Below are positions 30,100 through 39,120 of a DNA stretch of 52,034 nucleotides, piece by piece. The stretch's first letter is position 1. Each line of letters starts with the position of its first letter. Location: the NCBI RefSeq assembly GCF_019104945.1, contig NZ_JAHRWW010000051.1, positions 1 to 52,034 on the forward strand, read 5' to 3'. Below the pieces are notes generated by a model, which saw nothing but the letters and a program-made list of their open reading frames with translations, did not search any database and was not told the DNA's origin. This stretch comes from Thermomonas sp. GTDB lineage: Bacteria > Pseudomonadota > Gammaproteobacteria > Xanthomonadales > Xanthomonadaceae. Made by a program: the position numbers and the translations under genes.

Positions 30100-30356
30100 T
30101 GGACGCCGCTACTCTCTTGCGCCGGTTTGGCAGTTCGCTGCGGGACGCCCGCAAGCGGCGCGGTTTGACGCAGGCTCAGTTGGCGGCCTTAGCTACCGTC
30201 CCGCGGCTTAAGGTAATTCAGGTTGAACGGGGCGATGCGTCGGTTTCGATTGGTGCCTACGCCGAAGTGGCCGCAGCACTGGGGTTGGAGTTCACGCCCG
30301 TGCCGGCACGCCGTCCCACGTTGGATGAGGTTGCGGAGCTATTGGCGAATGACTAA
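30099..30356 (+). CDS. hipB: HipB-like antitoxin, helix-turn-helix repressor
   Basis: An 85-residue Xre-type DNA-binding protein. The helix-turn-helix covers LRDARKRRGLTQAQLAALATVPRLKVIQVERG, with the usual TQAQLA start of helix 2. It would repress the operon and neutralise HipA. ATG 30099 is chosen because the upstream in-frame ATG (30060) lies within the promoter and operator. The last three codons overlap the start of hipA, implying coupled translation. Xre-type regulators of this size upstream of HipA kinases are standard. Confidence 0.9.
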   Translation: MDAATLLRRFGSSLRDARKRRGLTQAQLAALATVPRLKVIQVERGDASVSIGAYAEVAAALGLEFTPVPARRPTLDEVAELLAND

Positions 30357-31572
30357 TCCTGCCACCATTGATCGGCTCTGGGTCGGGACGCCGCAGGGAG
30401 GCAGTGGCGTCCTTGGCAAGACCGGCGAGGACTATCTATTCGGCTATCATGCTGACGCGTCTAAGGCTGCGGAGATCAGCTTGTTGATGCCGCGCAGGTT
30501 GGAGCAGTACGGCAGTCGTGAGCTGCATCCCATCTTCCAGATGAATCTGCCGGAAGGCTATGTACTGGAACGCCTACGCCAGCGCTTGGCTAAGGCAACC
30601 ACCATCGATCCGATGCTCCTGCTGGCGCTAACCGGCCGCGATGCGGCGATCGGCCGGGTTCATGTTGAGGCGCCCCCAAAATTCGTCGAAGCCTTCGCGG
30701 CAGGTGTTCAGGAGAGTCGTGGTGAGCGTCTGGCGCAGATATTGGCCTGGGACGGCGCCGAGAACCTATTCGAAGAGCTGGCGCGGCGCTATCTGTTCCG
30801 AACTGGCGTGTCCGGCGTGCAACCCAAACTGCTGGTTCCGGAAGCCCGGGAGTCGGACGGTAAGGTGTCACTTGCCACGACGGACCTCATCGTAAAGAGC
30901 GGCGGCGTGGATTACCCCGGTCTGGCGGTGAATGAGTTCGTCTGCATGTCTATCGCCAGAAATGCTGGAATTCCCGTTCCGGAGTTCTTTCTGTCCGACA
31001 ATCGGCAGTTGTTCGTGATGCGGCGGTTTGATCGTACGGACGACGGGCAGGCGATCGGTTTCGAGGAAATGGCCGTGCTGATGGCTAAGGGTGCAGCGCA
31101 GAAGTACGAGGGTAGCTATGAGCAGGTGGCACGCTTCGTCTCGTTGTTTTGCTCGCCCAACCTCCGGCTTCCGGCCTTGGGGCAGTTATTCGACCAAGTG
31201 GCCCTGTCCTGTATCTTGGGCAATGGCGACGCACACCTGAAGAACTTTGGCGTGCTTTACGACGATCCCACCTCGGAGGACATCTGGTTATCACCGGCCT
31301 ACGACCTAGTGTGCACCACGGCTTACATCCCTGACGACAGCCTGGCATTGACGCTGGGTGGGTCGAAGAGTCTGTTTGCCTCCCGTGTCCATTTGATGGA
31401 CTTTGCTAAGCGTTGCGAGATCGGCGATCCTCGTGGTCGCATCCTGACCTTGCTGCAGGCGGCGGAGCAGGGGCTTCAGGAACACTGGGCCTTGCTTGAA
31501 GAAGAGCCGATCGTTGGCGCCGGGCTCCGTCAGGCATTCGAAGGTTTTGCTTCCCGGTTCAAGCCGGAATAA
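30349..31572 (+). CDS. hipA: HipA-family serine/threonine kinase toxin
   Basis: A 407-residue kinase of the HipA type. E. coli HipA phosphorylates glutamyl-tRNA synthetase and induces persistence. The N-terminal subdomain shows NLPEGYVLERLRQRL. The kinase core shows the phosphorylatable loop GVSGVQPKLLV, FVMRRFDR, the catalytic NGDAHLKNFG and the metal-binding SPAYDLV. All key residues appear intact, so an active toxin is likely. ATG 30349 overlaps the end of hipB; the longer upstream frame lies over hipB and is rejected. No third gene (hipS or hipT type) is seen. Confidence 0.93.
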   Translation: MTNPATIDRLWVGTPQGGSGVLGKTGEDYLFGYHADASKAAEISLLMPRRLEQYGSRELHPIFQMNLPEGYVLERLRQRLAKATTIDPMLLLALTGRDAAIGRVHVEAPPKFVEAFAAGVQESRGERLAQILAWDGAENLFEELARRYLFRTGVSGVQPKLLVPEARESDGKVSLATTDLIVKSGGVDYPGLAVNEFVCMSIARNAGIPVPEFFLSDNRQLFVMRRFDRTDDGQAIGFEEMAVLMAKGAAQKYEGSYEQVARFVSLFCSPNLRLPALGQLFDQVALSCILGNGDAHLKNFGVLYDDPTSEDIWLSPAYDLVCTTAYIPDDSLALTLGGSKSLFASRVHLMDFAKRCEIGDPRGRILTLLQAAEQGLQEHWALLEEEPIVGAGLRQAFEGFASRFKPE

Positions 31573-31662
31573 TCAGCCCAATGGTCGAAGCTCACTTCAT
31601 CATAGTTATGGGTGTGTTTTTGTATTGCGGGTATCATCTGACCTTTGCCGACTTACCCCTCC

Positions 31663-33099
31663 ATGACCGTCTCTGAAAGCTCTTTATTTAGTGTGGTCCC
31701 TGCAGGGTTGTTTGGCCCGCTGGCTTCACCCAATCGTGAGCATTACTGGGCGCTGCTGTGCCGTTTGTTCGATGAATTTTTTGGGCCAGATGCGCCGCTG
31801 CCGCCGAGTATTGGCTTTCAGCGGCGCGATATCACGGCCGCGATCGAGCGCTATCTGCTGGCCGATGATCCTTGGGACAGTGAAGAAGGCGAAACGTCAG
31901 GGGCTTCGTTAGCCGATCGAGCGGGCGCGATTTATGAGCGCTTTCGTGCCGCTGGCTGGCTGCGCCAAGAGCGCATCGGTGCGCGTGAAATGGTGGCGAT
32001 GGTGCCGCAGGTGGTGCAATTCTTGGCCACACTGGTGGAATTTTCCGAACATGGCCCTACCTTTGTATCGGCCAAAGTGCGTTCCATCGAACTGCAACTG
32101 CAGCAAGTGCTGGAAGGGCAGGCGGCAGGCGATGCACTGGACGAAGCGGCTGATCAAGCGCGGCGTTTGTTAGTCTCACTGGCATCGATGAGTTTGCGTG
32201 TGCGCGACTTGATGCCGGAACTATCGCGCGCAGAGACCACCGCGCAATTTGCACGGCAGTGGTTTGAACGCTACGTCACCCATTTTTTTGTGGGTGATTA
32301 CGCCAACTTGCATCAAGCCGATCATCCACTGGCGCGGCGCAGTGCCATTCTTGCGATGGCGCAAGACATTGAACATGGTACCCGGCGTGGCGCGGTACTG
32401 CAGTGGTATCAAGAACATCTCACGGCGGGCGATAGCGCATTGGCCGAGCAGCGTCTAGCGCGCAGTTTGCGGCGGCTGCATGAGTTAGAGCGTATCGACG
32501 AATACCTGCAGCGTTTGGATGACGATATTCGTCAAGCCAACCGCCGTGCGCTGGCGTTTTTTGATTACCGCCTGCGCGCACCCGCTAAATTGGATGTGCT
32601 ACTGCAGCGTGCAATTCGCGGCGCGCTGGCTGCGCCAGACGATGCACTGCGCCTGTCGGTTGCACCGGGTGCATTGATGGACGATGCGCAGCTACGCGCG
32701 CCAAGGCGTAGGCCTTCTGCCATTACGCGCAGCGCCAACCGCATCGCGCAGCCCACGCCCGAACAGCAGGCGCGGCTGGCGCTACTGCGGCGCATGAAGC
32801 GCGCCCGTCTGGTGACTGCAGAAAGCATGGCGCGCTATTTGGCAAGGCATCTCACTGCACAAGACCGGTTAGAGTCTTCGCAGCTGGAAATTCAAAGTAT
32901 CGAAGACCTGCGCGCTTATCAAACCTTACTCACGCTTGCGCTACGCGGTAATCGCATTGGTGGCCTGCGTCGTGAAGACCCGCTAAGCCGCATTGCACGT
33001 GGCTTTCGTGTGGAACTGATCGACCCCGGTGAACGCGTGGATAACGCCTACCTACGCGCCCCGCGCTTTGCCATTCAACCTATTCGAAAAACAGCATGA
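31663..33099 (+). CDS. jetA: Wadjet/MksF-like JetA kleisin subunit
   Basis: A 478-residue, largely helical protein at the head of a three-gene SMC operon. The N-terminus (SLFSVVPAGLFGPLASPNREHYWALLCRLFDEFF) matches the JetA/DUF5716 group, and long helices (FVSAKVRSIELQLQQVLEG) fit a kleisin that bridges the SMC heads. In Wadjet systems JetABC extrudes DNA loops and JetD cuts closed circular plasmids; in MksBEF the equivalent complex condenses chromosomes. ATG 31663 is preferred over an in-frame TTG at 31645. It overlaps jetB by four bases. The call rests on gene order and overall pattern more than on motifs. Confidence 0.75.
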   Translation: MTVSESSLFSVVPAGLFGPLASPNREHYWALLCRLFDEFFGPDAPLPPSIGFQRRDITAAIERYLLADDPWDSEEGETSGASLADRAGAIYERFRAAGWLRQERIGAREMVAMVPQVVQFLATLVEFSEHGPTFVSAKVRSIELQLQQVLEGQAAGDALDEAADQARRLLVSLASMSLRVRDLMPELSRAETTAQFARQWFERYVTHFFVGDYANLHQADHPLARRSAILAMAQDIEHGTRRGAVLQWYQEHLTAGDSALAEQRLARSLRRLHELERIDEYLQRLDDDIRQANRRALAFFDYRLRAPAKLDVLLQRAIRGALAAPDDALRLSVAPGALMDDAQLRAPRRRPSAITRSANRIAQPTPEQQARLALLRRMKRARLVTAESMARYLARHLTAQDRLESSQLEIQSIEDLRAYQTLLTLALRGNRIGGLRREDPLSRIARGFRVELIDPGERVDNAYLRAPRFAIQPIRKTA

Positions 33100-33728
33100 A
33101 ACGCAGCTGGAACACGCTTTCTCAACAAACGAATGGGCTCTATGCCGTTGCGGATTTCGAACGCACGGCGTATCGGCTTGTTACCGAACAAGTGCTCTAT
33201 GCCAGCGACCGTAATGCGCGCAGCGCTTATCACATGGTGGAAGAGTATTTCGATGACTATGTCGCTGCGCTGGCACCGCTGGGGATTCGCCTAGAGCGCA
33301 ACGCGCATTACCGATACGTGGTGGCCTTGCCTGCGCATAGTGAAGGCACGCCGGTAACGCTGGATGAAACGCTGCTGCTACTGGTGCTGCGTCAGCGCTA
33401 CGACGTTGCGGCGCGGCAAGGGCAGGTAGAAGAGCAGGGCGAAGTGATCGTGGAATTGCCAGAGTTACAAGACGCCTACCAAGCCCTGACTCAGCGCCCC
33501 ATGCCGGACGTAGGTACTTTGCGGGCCTTAGCACGCGCAGCAAAGCGTTGGGGTGTGGCGCGCTTGGTGGAGTCTGAGCCAGACGACCCGCAGCCGTTCC
33601 ATCTGCGCGTGCGTCCGGCCATTGTTGAGGTAGTGGGCGAGTTATGGCTGCAGCGTTTAGATCAACACAATCGCGATGATGACGCAGATAGCGATGACGT
33701 CACGGAGGACGACGATGCAACTGCTTGA
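33096..33728 (+). CDS. jetB: Wadjet/MksE-like JetB subunit (DUF4194-type)
   Basis: A 210-residue protein of the kite type that binds the kleisin. DRNARSAYHMVEEYFDDYVAALAPLGIRLERN and LDETLLLLVLRQRYDVAARQG match DUF4194, winged-helix proteins always found between JetA and JetC. The last 20 residues are strongly acidic (DDDADSDDVTEDDDA). Its ATG overlaps the jetA stop, and its end overlaps the jetC start by 14 bases, so the three are translated together. Function follows from the operon. Confidence 0.8.
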   Translation: MKRSWNTLSQQTNGLYAVADFERTAYRLVTEQVLYASDRNARSAYHMVEEYFDDYVAALAPLGIRLERNAHYRYVVALPAHSEGTPVTLDETLLLLVLRQRYDVAARQGQVEEQGEVIVELPELQDAYQALTQRPMPDVGTLRALARAAKRWGVARLVESEPDDPQPFHLRVRPAIVEVVGELWLQRLDQHNRDDDADSDDVTEDDDATA

Positions 33729-36700
33729 ACGCGTGCACTTAGTGCAGTTCTTTTTGTTTGAAGCGCAAACACTAGAGCTTGATGCCACAAGCGCAGTGAT
33801 CGCGCCGAACGGTGCGGGTAAAAGCGCCTTGCTCGATGCACTGCAAATTGTGCTGCTAGGGGGTGATCGCTCGCGCATTCGCTTCAATGCGCAGGCGGGT
33901 GGTAGCGCGCGTGCGCGCTCGATTCGTGATTATTGTTTAGGGACATGGCGCAGCGGTGAAGAAGGGCGCAAGCGCCGTACCGCCACAACCTATATTTCGC
34001 TTGTGTTTCGCGATACAGAAACGCAAGCGCCACTATCAATAGGTATCGCATTAGGTGCGTCGCAAGACGAGCCCGATCATCGCGTGTATGGGCAATACGT
34101 GGCACCGGGTGTTGCGCTTGCGCTAGAAGACCACCTTGAACATAGCGAAGGGCGTGAACTGCCTTTGGCTTGGGCGGCCTTTCGTGATCGCCTAAGCCAA
34201 CGCTGTCGCGCCGCTGAAACAGGGCTGGAACTGCACGCCACTAGCGAACGCTTCGTCAAAGACGTGTTGTATCGCTTGCGCGCTACACCTTCGGCTCAGC
34301 CCGATGTAAATGCTTACCGCAAAGCGTTTTTGAATGCACTGAATTTGCAGCGTGTGGAAGATGTGGATTTGTTCGTGCGCACGCTGGTGGCAGAAGATCG
34401 CCCCACCGATATCGCGCGCTTCCGCGGTTTGCTGGAGACCTTCCGCCAGCTTAAAGAAAAGATTGAGCAGGTTGTTGCGCGCATCAGTGATGCTGAGGCG
34501 GTGGATGCGCAATACGAGAAAATTTCCCAGCAGGCGGCCCGCGCGGCCAGCTACCGTGCACTGGCGGCGGAATACGCTCGTGATCTGCTTTCAGAGCAAG
34601 TGGATGAAGCCGAAACACATTGCGAAAAAGCCCGCCAGCAGTTGGCCGATACACGGCGTGCACTGAGTGAAGCCAGCATTGAGCAGCAGTTGGCCGAAGA
34701 TGCGCTTGTGCAGGCGAATGCGCGTATGCAAAGCAGCCAAGGCTATGGCGAACAAGCGCAGCTAGATGAACTAAGCAACCGTGACCGCAGTGAGTTGGTG
34801 CGCATCAAGCGTGAGTTGATGCGGCAGATGCACGAGATCAACACGCAGTGGCAGGCCGTGGCGGCGCTGCAACTTGTACCCACGGAGATGCTGGAGCAAG
34901 CACAGTCGCTATGGCATAGCGAGCATGCACGCTTGGCAGAACTTGCCGAAGAGGCTGCATTGCCGTGGACGGCATCTAGCCTGCACGCGCAGGCGTTACA
35001 GGCGATCACGGCGGCGCAGGGTGTAATCAGCGCGGTACAGGTGCACGCCCGCACGCTGCATATGCGTGTTGAGGCGCTGCAGTCGCGTATCGAAACATCA
35101 CGGCAAAATCAAAAGCGCATTAGTGCAGGGCAGGCAGAATTAAGCCCTGATGCGATGCGTCTTTTGCATTATCTGCAAGAAGAGGGTATTGCCGCGCGGC
35201 CAGTGTGCGACTTGGTGCAAGTGCGCGACCCTGCGTGGCAGCCTGCAATCGAGGCTTATTTGCGCAGCAATATCGAGGCGCTGTTAGTGCCTGTAACCGA
35301 TGAAGCGCGCGCGGTAAAGCTGTATCGCTCGCTGAATGGTGGACGCAGTGTTTATGGTGTGAAGCTTGCGCTATCGAGCCATGCGCAGCGCGTGATTGGT
35401 CACGCCAAACCGGGCAGCGTAGCGACCTTGTTAGAAAGTGATAACGTCGATGCTCTGGCATTTTTACGCCAGCAGTTAGGTGAACTACGCTGCGTGGAGA
35501 GTGAGGCGGAGCTCATTCAAGCACGACAAGGACTTACGCGGGATGGTCTGTTGGCCAAAGGCGGCAGCATCGAGCGCAGACGCTTACCCGCAGCGGGCGA
35601 GCTAAAAATTGGCGCGAATGATAACCGCATGCGCCTACGCGTTCTGCGTGAAGAGTTAGAGCAGGCCGAGACCGAGCTGCGTACGTTAGAACCTGCACTG
35701 CGCAAGGCAGAGGCTTGCCAGCGTGGCTTGACGGCTTTGCTGGACCCGGCGCGTGTCGCTCAGGTGCTGCACGATAAAGTGCTGGAGCACCATCAGGTTG
35801 AACAGCGTTATCGCGAGGCGATGACCCAGCGTGAGCATGCGCTCAATCCTGACTTGATACGCCTTACCGAACAGCTGCAAGCACTAAACGAGCGCGTGGC
35901 CGCGTGCCGAAAGCTACGCGATGCGCTGCTGGGTAAAGTGGCTGTGGAAGAGGGGGCGGAGCAAGCCGCACTACGTTTGCTCGATGGCCTTCGCGGGCAG
36001 GAAGAGCTGGTGGCACGCCGTGCCGTGGATGCGTTCCGTGAGCCTGACGTGGACCCTAATCGGGTGGAACGCCTGCGCGACGAAATGGATCACAAATGGC
36101 CAGCATTGAAAGAGCGTGGCGACCGCTGCGACGAGCGTGCCAAAGACAGCGATAAGCAGCTTGACAATCTCAAGCCAGAGGCTTGGGGCCGGCTGATGCA
36201 ATACACCAAAGACCACGGGTTGGATGTGGACCTTGCCCCCGGCGATTGGCGTGCAGCGCGCAAGCTCATGGGGCGCGAACTGGCCCATCTGCGCGATTCG
36301 GAATTGGCCAATTACCAAGATCAGGCAGACCAAGCCTATACCACGGCAACGGAAACCTTCCGTAGCAACGTGGCATCGGCGTTGTTTGATAATTTCAGCA
36401 AGCTCAAATACCAGATCGGAACACTCAACCGCACGCTGCGCGCCAGCCCCGCGTTTTCCAATAACGAGCGCTATCAGTTTCATTATGAAGTTGCGCCGGA
36501 ATATCGCGAGCTGCACCGCTTCATTCTGCGTGTGGCCGATGTAGGCGGCGAGGACAATTTATTTGGCAGCGCGGGTGAAGTTCCGGCCGCATTTCGTGCA
36601 CTGATGGAAGATAGTGCTGCTGAGCGCGCAACGGCGTCGCCACTTGACGACTATCGCCGTTTCTTCCGTTTTGAAGTGCGGATCCATCACGATGATAAGG

Positions 36701-37131
36701 TCATTGGCAGTCTCAGCGAACGCATGCGCTCAGGCTCCGGTGGCGAACACCGCGCGCCGCTGTATGTGATCGCCGGTGCCGCCCTTGCGGCGGCCTACGG
36801 GAAAAATGAAGTGCAGCAGGGTGGAATGGGGCTGATCTTGCTGGATGAATTTGGCGACAAGATCGACGCGCAAAACGCCCGCGCGACTGTGGATTATCTG
36901 CGCTCACTTGGCCTGCAGCTTATTCTTGCCGCGCCGGATACCGCACAGGGCACGCTCTCTGGTGTGCTGGATAGTTATATCGAACTGTTCCGTGACGGCG
37001 ACCTGCTGCAGGTGGAACGTGTCGAGATGAGCCAAGCAGCACGTGACCTACTGTTAAGCGACCAATTCGATCTGCACCCTGAACTGCTGGCGGAAGAAGT
37101 GCAGCGGATCACAGCAGACGAGAAGGTGTAG
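33715..37131 (+). CDS. jetC: Wadjet/MksB-like JetC SMC ATPase
   Basis: An 1138-residue SMC-like ATPase. Walker A is APNGAGKS at residues 30-37, the signature motif GSGGEH is near 1007, and Walker B GLILLDEFGDKID begins near 1039. Between lie two long coiled-coil arms (about 290-480 and 640-960) with a hinge-like region around residues 490-640 that includes VRDPAWQPAIEAYL. The layout matches JetC/MksB rather than chromosomal Smc. ATG 33715 is chosen because GGAGG lies about eight bases upstream and the product begins MQLLERVHLVQFFLFEAQTL, as family members do. No jetD nuclease gene follows; the next gene is molybdenum cofactor related. Confidence 0.88.
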   Translation: MQLLERVHLVQFFLFEAQTLELDATSAVIAPNGAGKSALLDALQIVLLGGDRSRIRFNAQAGGSARARSIRDYCLGTWRSGEEGRKRRTATTYISLVFRDTETQAPLSIGIALGASQDEPDHRVYGQYVAPGVALALEDHLEHSEGRELPLAWAAFRDRLSQRCRAAETGLELHATSERFVKDVLYRLRATPSAQPDVNAYRKAFLNALNLQRVEDVDLFVRTLVAEDRPTDIARFRGLLETFRQLKEKIEQVVARISDAEAVDAQYEKISQQAARAASYRALAAEYARDLLSEQVDEAETHCEKARQQLADTRRALSEASIEQQLAEDALVQANARMQSSQGYGEQAQLDELSNRDRSELVRIKRELMRQMHEINTQWQAVAALQLVPTEMLEQAQSLWHSEHARLAELAEEAALPWTASSLHAQALQAITAAQGVISAVQVHARTLHMRVEALQSRIETSRQNQKRISAGQAELSPDAMRLLHYLQEEGIAARPVCDLVQVRDPAWQPAIEAYLRSNIEALLVPVTDEARAVKLYRSLNGGRSVYGVKLALSSHAQRVIGHAKPGSVATLLESDNVDALAFLRQQLGELRCVESEAELIQARQGLTRDGLLAKGGSIERRRLPAAGELKIGANDNRMRLRVLREELEQAETELRTLEPALRKAEACQRGLTALLDPARVAQVLHDKVLEHHQVEQRYREAMTQREHALNPDLIRLTEQLQALNERVAACRKLRDALLGKVAVEEGAEQAALRLLDGLRGQEELVARRAVDAFREPDVDPNRVERLRDEMDHKWPALKERGDRCDERAKDSDKQLDNLKPEAWGRLMQYTKDHGLDVDLAPGDWRAARKLMGRELAHLRDSELANYQDQADQAYTTATETFRSNVASALFDNFSKLKYQIGTLNRTLRASPAFSNNERYQFHYEVAPEYRELHRFILRVADVGGEDNLFGSAGEVPAAFRALMEDSAAERATASPLDDYRRFFRFEVRIHHDDKVIGSLSERMRSGSGGEHRAPLYVIAGAALAAAYGKNEVQQGGMGLILLDEFGDKIDAQNARATVDYLRSLGLQLILAAPDTAQGTLSGVLDSYIELFRDGDLLQVERVEMSQAARDLLLSDQFDLHPELLAEEVQRITADEKV

Positions 37132-37146
37132 CGCTAGGATACGTCG

Positions 37147-38271
37147 ATGGTTATGGTCACTGAATTATCCCCGCAACAGGCTCAGCAGCGCATGCAGGCT
37201 GGCGTATCAGTGCTGGATGTGCGCGGAGAGGGCGAGCGTGCGCTGGGCATGGCGGAGGGTGTGACAGTGGCCGAGCTGGGCGCGCTTCTGGAAACGCCCC
37301 AACGGTACCTGCCTGCGTTAGATGAAGAAGTTGGGCTAATTTGTGCCAGCGGAATGCGCACGCGTGCCGCTGTGCACGCGCTCCGGGCGCAGGGCTACAC
37401 GCACTTATGGTCGGTTGTTGGTGGAACCGAGCGCTGGAGGCAGGAAGGCCTGCCGATGACGGCGGCGCAAGAGTCAGTGGAATTTTTGCAGCGTTATTCG
37501 CGGCATCTCTTGCTTCCTGAAATTGGCTTGCAAGGCCAGCGCAAATTGCGCGATGCGAAGGTGGCGCTGATTGGTGCAGGTGGCTTGGGCTCGCCGATAG
37601 CGCTGTATCTGGCGGCTGCGGGCGTAGGCACGCTGACCTTGATCGACGACGATGTGGTGGACCGTAGTAATTTGCAGCGACAGGTAGTGCATGGAGAAGC
37701 CGACGTTGGCCGCGCAAAAGTGGCTTCGGCAAAAGCGCGTCTGCTCGCGCTAAACCCCGAGTTGCATGTGCTGTGCCATCAAACACGTTTGCGTGCCAAC
37801 AATGTTGCAACATTGCTGGGTGGCCACGATGTGGTAGTGGATGGAACGGATAATTTTTCTACCCGCTATTTAGTCAATGAAGCCTGCGTGCGGATGAATT
37901 TACCGCTGGTGTATGGGGCGGTGGAGCGTTTTCGCGGCCAGGTAAGCGTGTTCTGGCCGGGGCAAAGTGGCGGCTGCTATCGCTGTGTCTTCCCCGAGCC
38001 GCCGCCCGCAGAGCTTGCGCCGAACTGTGCGGAAGCGGGGGTGCTTGGCGTATTGCCGGGCTTAGTGGGGATGCTGCAGGCTACCGAAGTGCTGAAGTTG
38101 CTGCTGCAGATTGGCCAGCCGCTGCTGGGGACGCTACTTTGCGTCGATGCGCTAAGCATGCACTTCGATCGCATTCCGCTGGGCCGTGATATGGCCTGCG
38201 CCACCTGTGCACCGCAGGCCGATCGTCAGCCTTACGCCGACCTAACTGCAGTGTGCGCGGGTATCTCGTAG
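37147..38271 (+). CDS. moeB: Rhodanese-MoeB fusion: molybdopterin-synthase adenylyltransferase
   Basis: A 374-residue protein. Residues 1-105 form a rhodanese-like domain with the loop ICASGMRTRAA (candidate persulfide cysteine), and residues 115-370 form a ThiF/MoeB E1-like enzyme. The latter has GAGGLGSPIALYLAAAGVG for ATP, DDDVVDRSNLQRQ, and a DGTDNF catalytic segment; zinc-type cysteines occur in YRCVFP and CATCAP. It would activate the C-terminus of MoaD and, through the rhodanese part, supply sulfur for molybdopterin. In bacteria these are often separate proteins, but fused forms occur. AGGA lies seven bases before the ATG. It leads the modABC genes. Confidence 0.93.
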   Translation: MVMVTELSPQQAQQRMQAGVSVLDVRGEGERALGMAEGVTVAELGALLETPQRYLPALDEEVGLICASGMRTRAAVHALRAQGYTHLWSVVGGTERWRQEGLPMTAAQESVEFLQRYSRHLLLPEIGLQGQRKLRDAKVALIGAGGLGSPIALYLAAAGVGTLTLIDDDVVDRSNLQRQVVHGEADVGRAKVASAKARLLALNPELHVLCHQTRLRANNVATLLGGHDVVVDGTDNFSTRYLVNEACVRMNLPLVYGAVERFRGQVSVFWPGQSGGCYRCVFPEPPPAELAPNCAEAGVLGVLPGLVGMLQATEVLKLLLQIGQPLLGTLLCVDALSMHFDRIPLGRDMACATCAPQADRQPYADLTAVCAGIS

Positions 38272-38325
38272 TGCGCACCGGCATGGCTTAGACTTCAGCG
38301 AAAGCCATTGGGCAAGGTGAATACG

Positions 38326-39114
38326 ATGCGATATGGATTTTGTAGCGTGGTGTTGGCGGCGGTTCTTTCATTGGCGCTCGGGCCGTGCGTTGCAGCGCAA
38401 ACCAGCGCGCCCACCAAGCCAGCAGCGGTTGCTTCAGCGCGAGTGGCGGTGGCCGCTAATTTTGCCGATGTAGCTAAAGAGCTGGCGGCCGATTATTCGA
38501 AAAAAAGCGGTCATAAGATCAGTATTAGTTCTGCATCCACCGGCAAGCTCTATGCGCAGATCCGTAACGGAGCGCCGTTTGACGTGCTGCTCTCGGCCGA
38601 CGTGGCCACGCCGCAGCGTTTGGAGGATGAAGGGCTGGCTGACGGCACAACACATTACGACTACGCCCGTGGCCGCTTGGTGCTATGGAGCCGCGACCCA
38701 GCGCTAGTGAAAAACGGTGAAGCGCTGCTGCGTCATGGTGCAATGAGTAAGTTGGCTATCGCAAACCCGGAGCTGGCCCCTTACGGCGCAGCGGCCCGCG
38801 ATGTGCTGGAGTACGTGCGGCGCTGGAATGAGCTTCGGCCTAATTTAGTGATGGGGGAAAACGTTGGCCAAGCCACGCAGTTCGTTGTTACCGGTGCCGC
38901 ACCGCTGGGGCTGTTGCCACGTTCGCTGGTGATGCACGCCAATAAGATGCGGCAAGGCTCGGGTTGGGAGGTTCCAGCCAGCTGGCATTTGCCGATTACC
39001 CAAAGTGCGGTATTGCTAGAACGCGGAAAAACAAATCCGGCTGCGCGTGGGTTTATGCAGTACCTGCAAAGCCCAGCGGCGAAGCAGAAAATTCGCGCCA
39101 ACGGTTACGACTGA
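38326..39114 (+). CDS. modA: Molybdate ABC transporter, periplasmic binding protein
   Basis: A 262-residue periplasmic protein with a cleavable signal peptide (RYGFCSVVLAAVLSLALGPCVAAQ). Residues after about 40 match ModA: VAVAANFADVAKELAADYSKKSGHKISISSASTGKLYAQIRNGAPFDVLLSAD, which includes the serine contacts to the oxyanion. The later part shows GENVGQATQFVVTGAAPLGLLP. It captures molybdate or tungstate for ModBC. ATG 38326 is chosen because AAGGTGA lies seven bases upstream; the in-frame TTG 38308 is rejected. It is followed closely by modB. Confidence 0.96.
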   Translation: MRYGFCSVVLAAVLSLALGPCVAAQTSAPTKPAAVASARVAVAANFADVAKELAADYSKKSGHKISISSASTGKLYAQIRNGAPFDVLLSADVATPQRLEDEGLADGTTHYDYARGRLVLWSRDPALVKNGEALLRHGAMSKLAIANPELAPYGAAARDVLEYVRRWNELRPNLVMGENVGQATQFVVTGAAPLGLLPRSLVMHANKMRQGSGWEVPASWHLPITQSAVLLERGKTNPAARGFMQYLQSPAAKQKIRANGYD

Positions 39115-39120
39115 GGCACG

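Noticed and set aside
37147-38271. Reading the gene after jetC as jetD
   Set aside because: The product is a clear rhodanese-MoeB fusion with no toprim or DUF3322-type features.
29950-38300. Search for a duplicated tRNA-Arg 3' end (attachment site) on the right of the island
   Set aside because: No convincing repeat of the tRNA end was seen by eye; a computed alignment would be needed.
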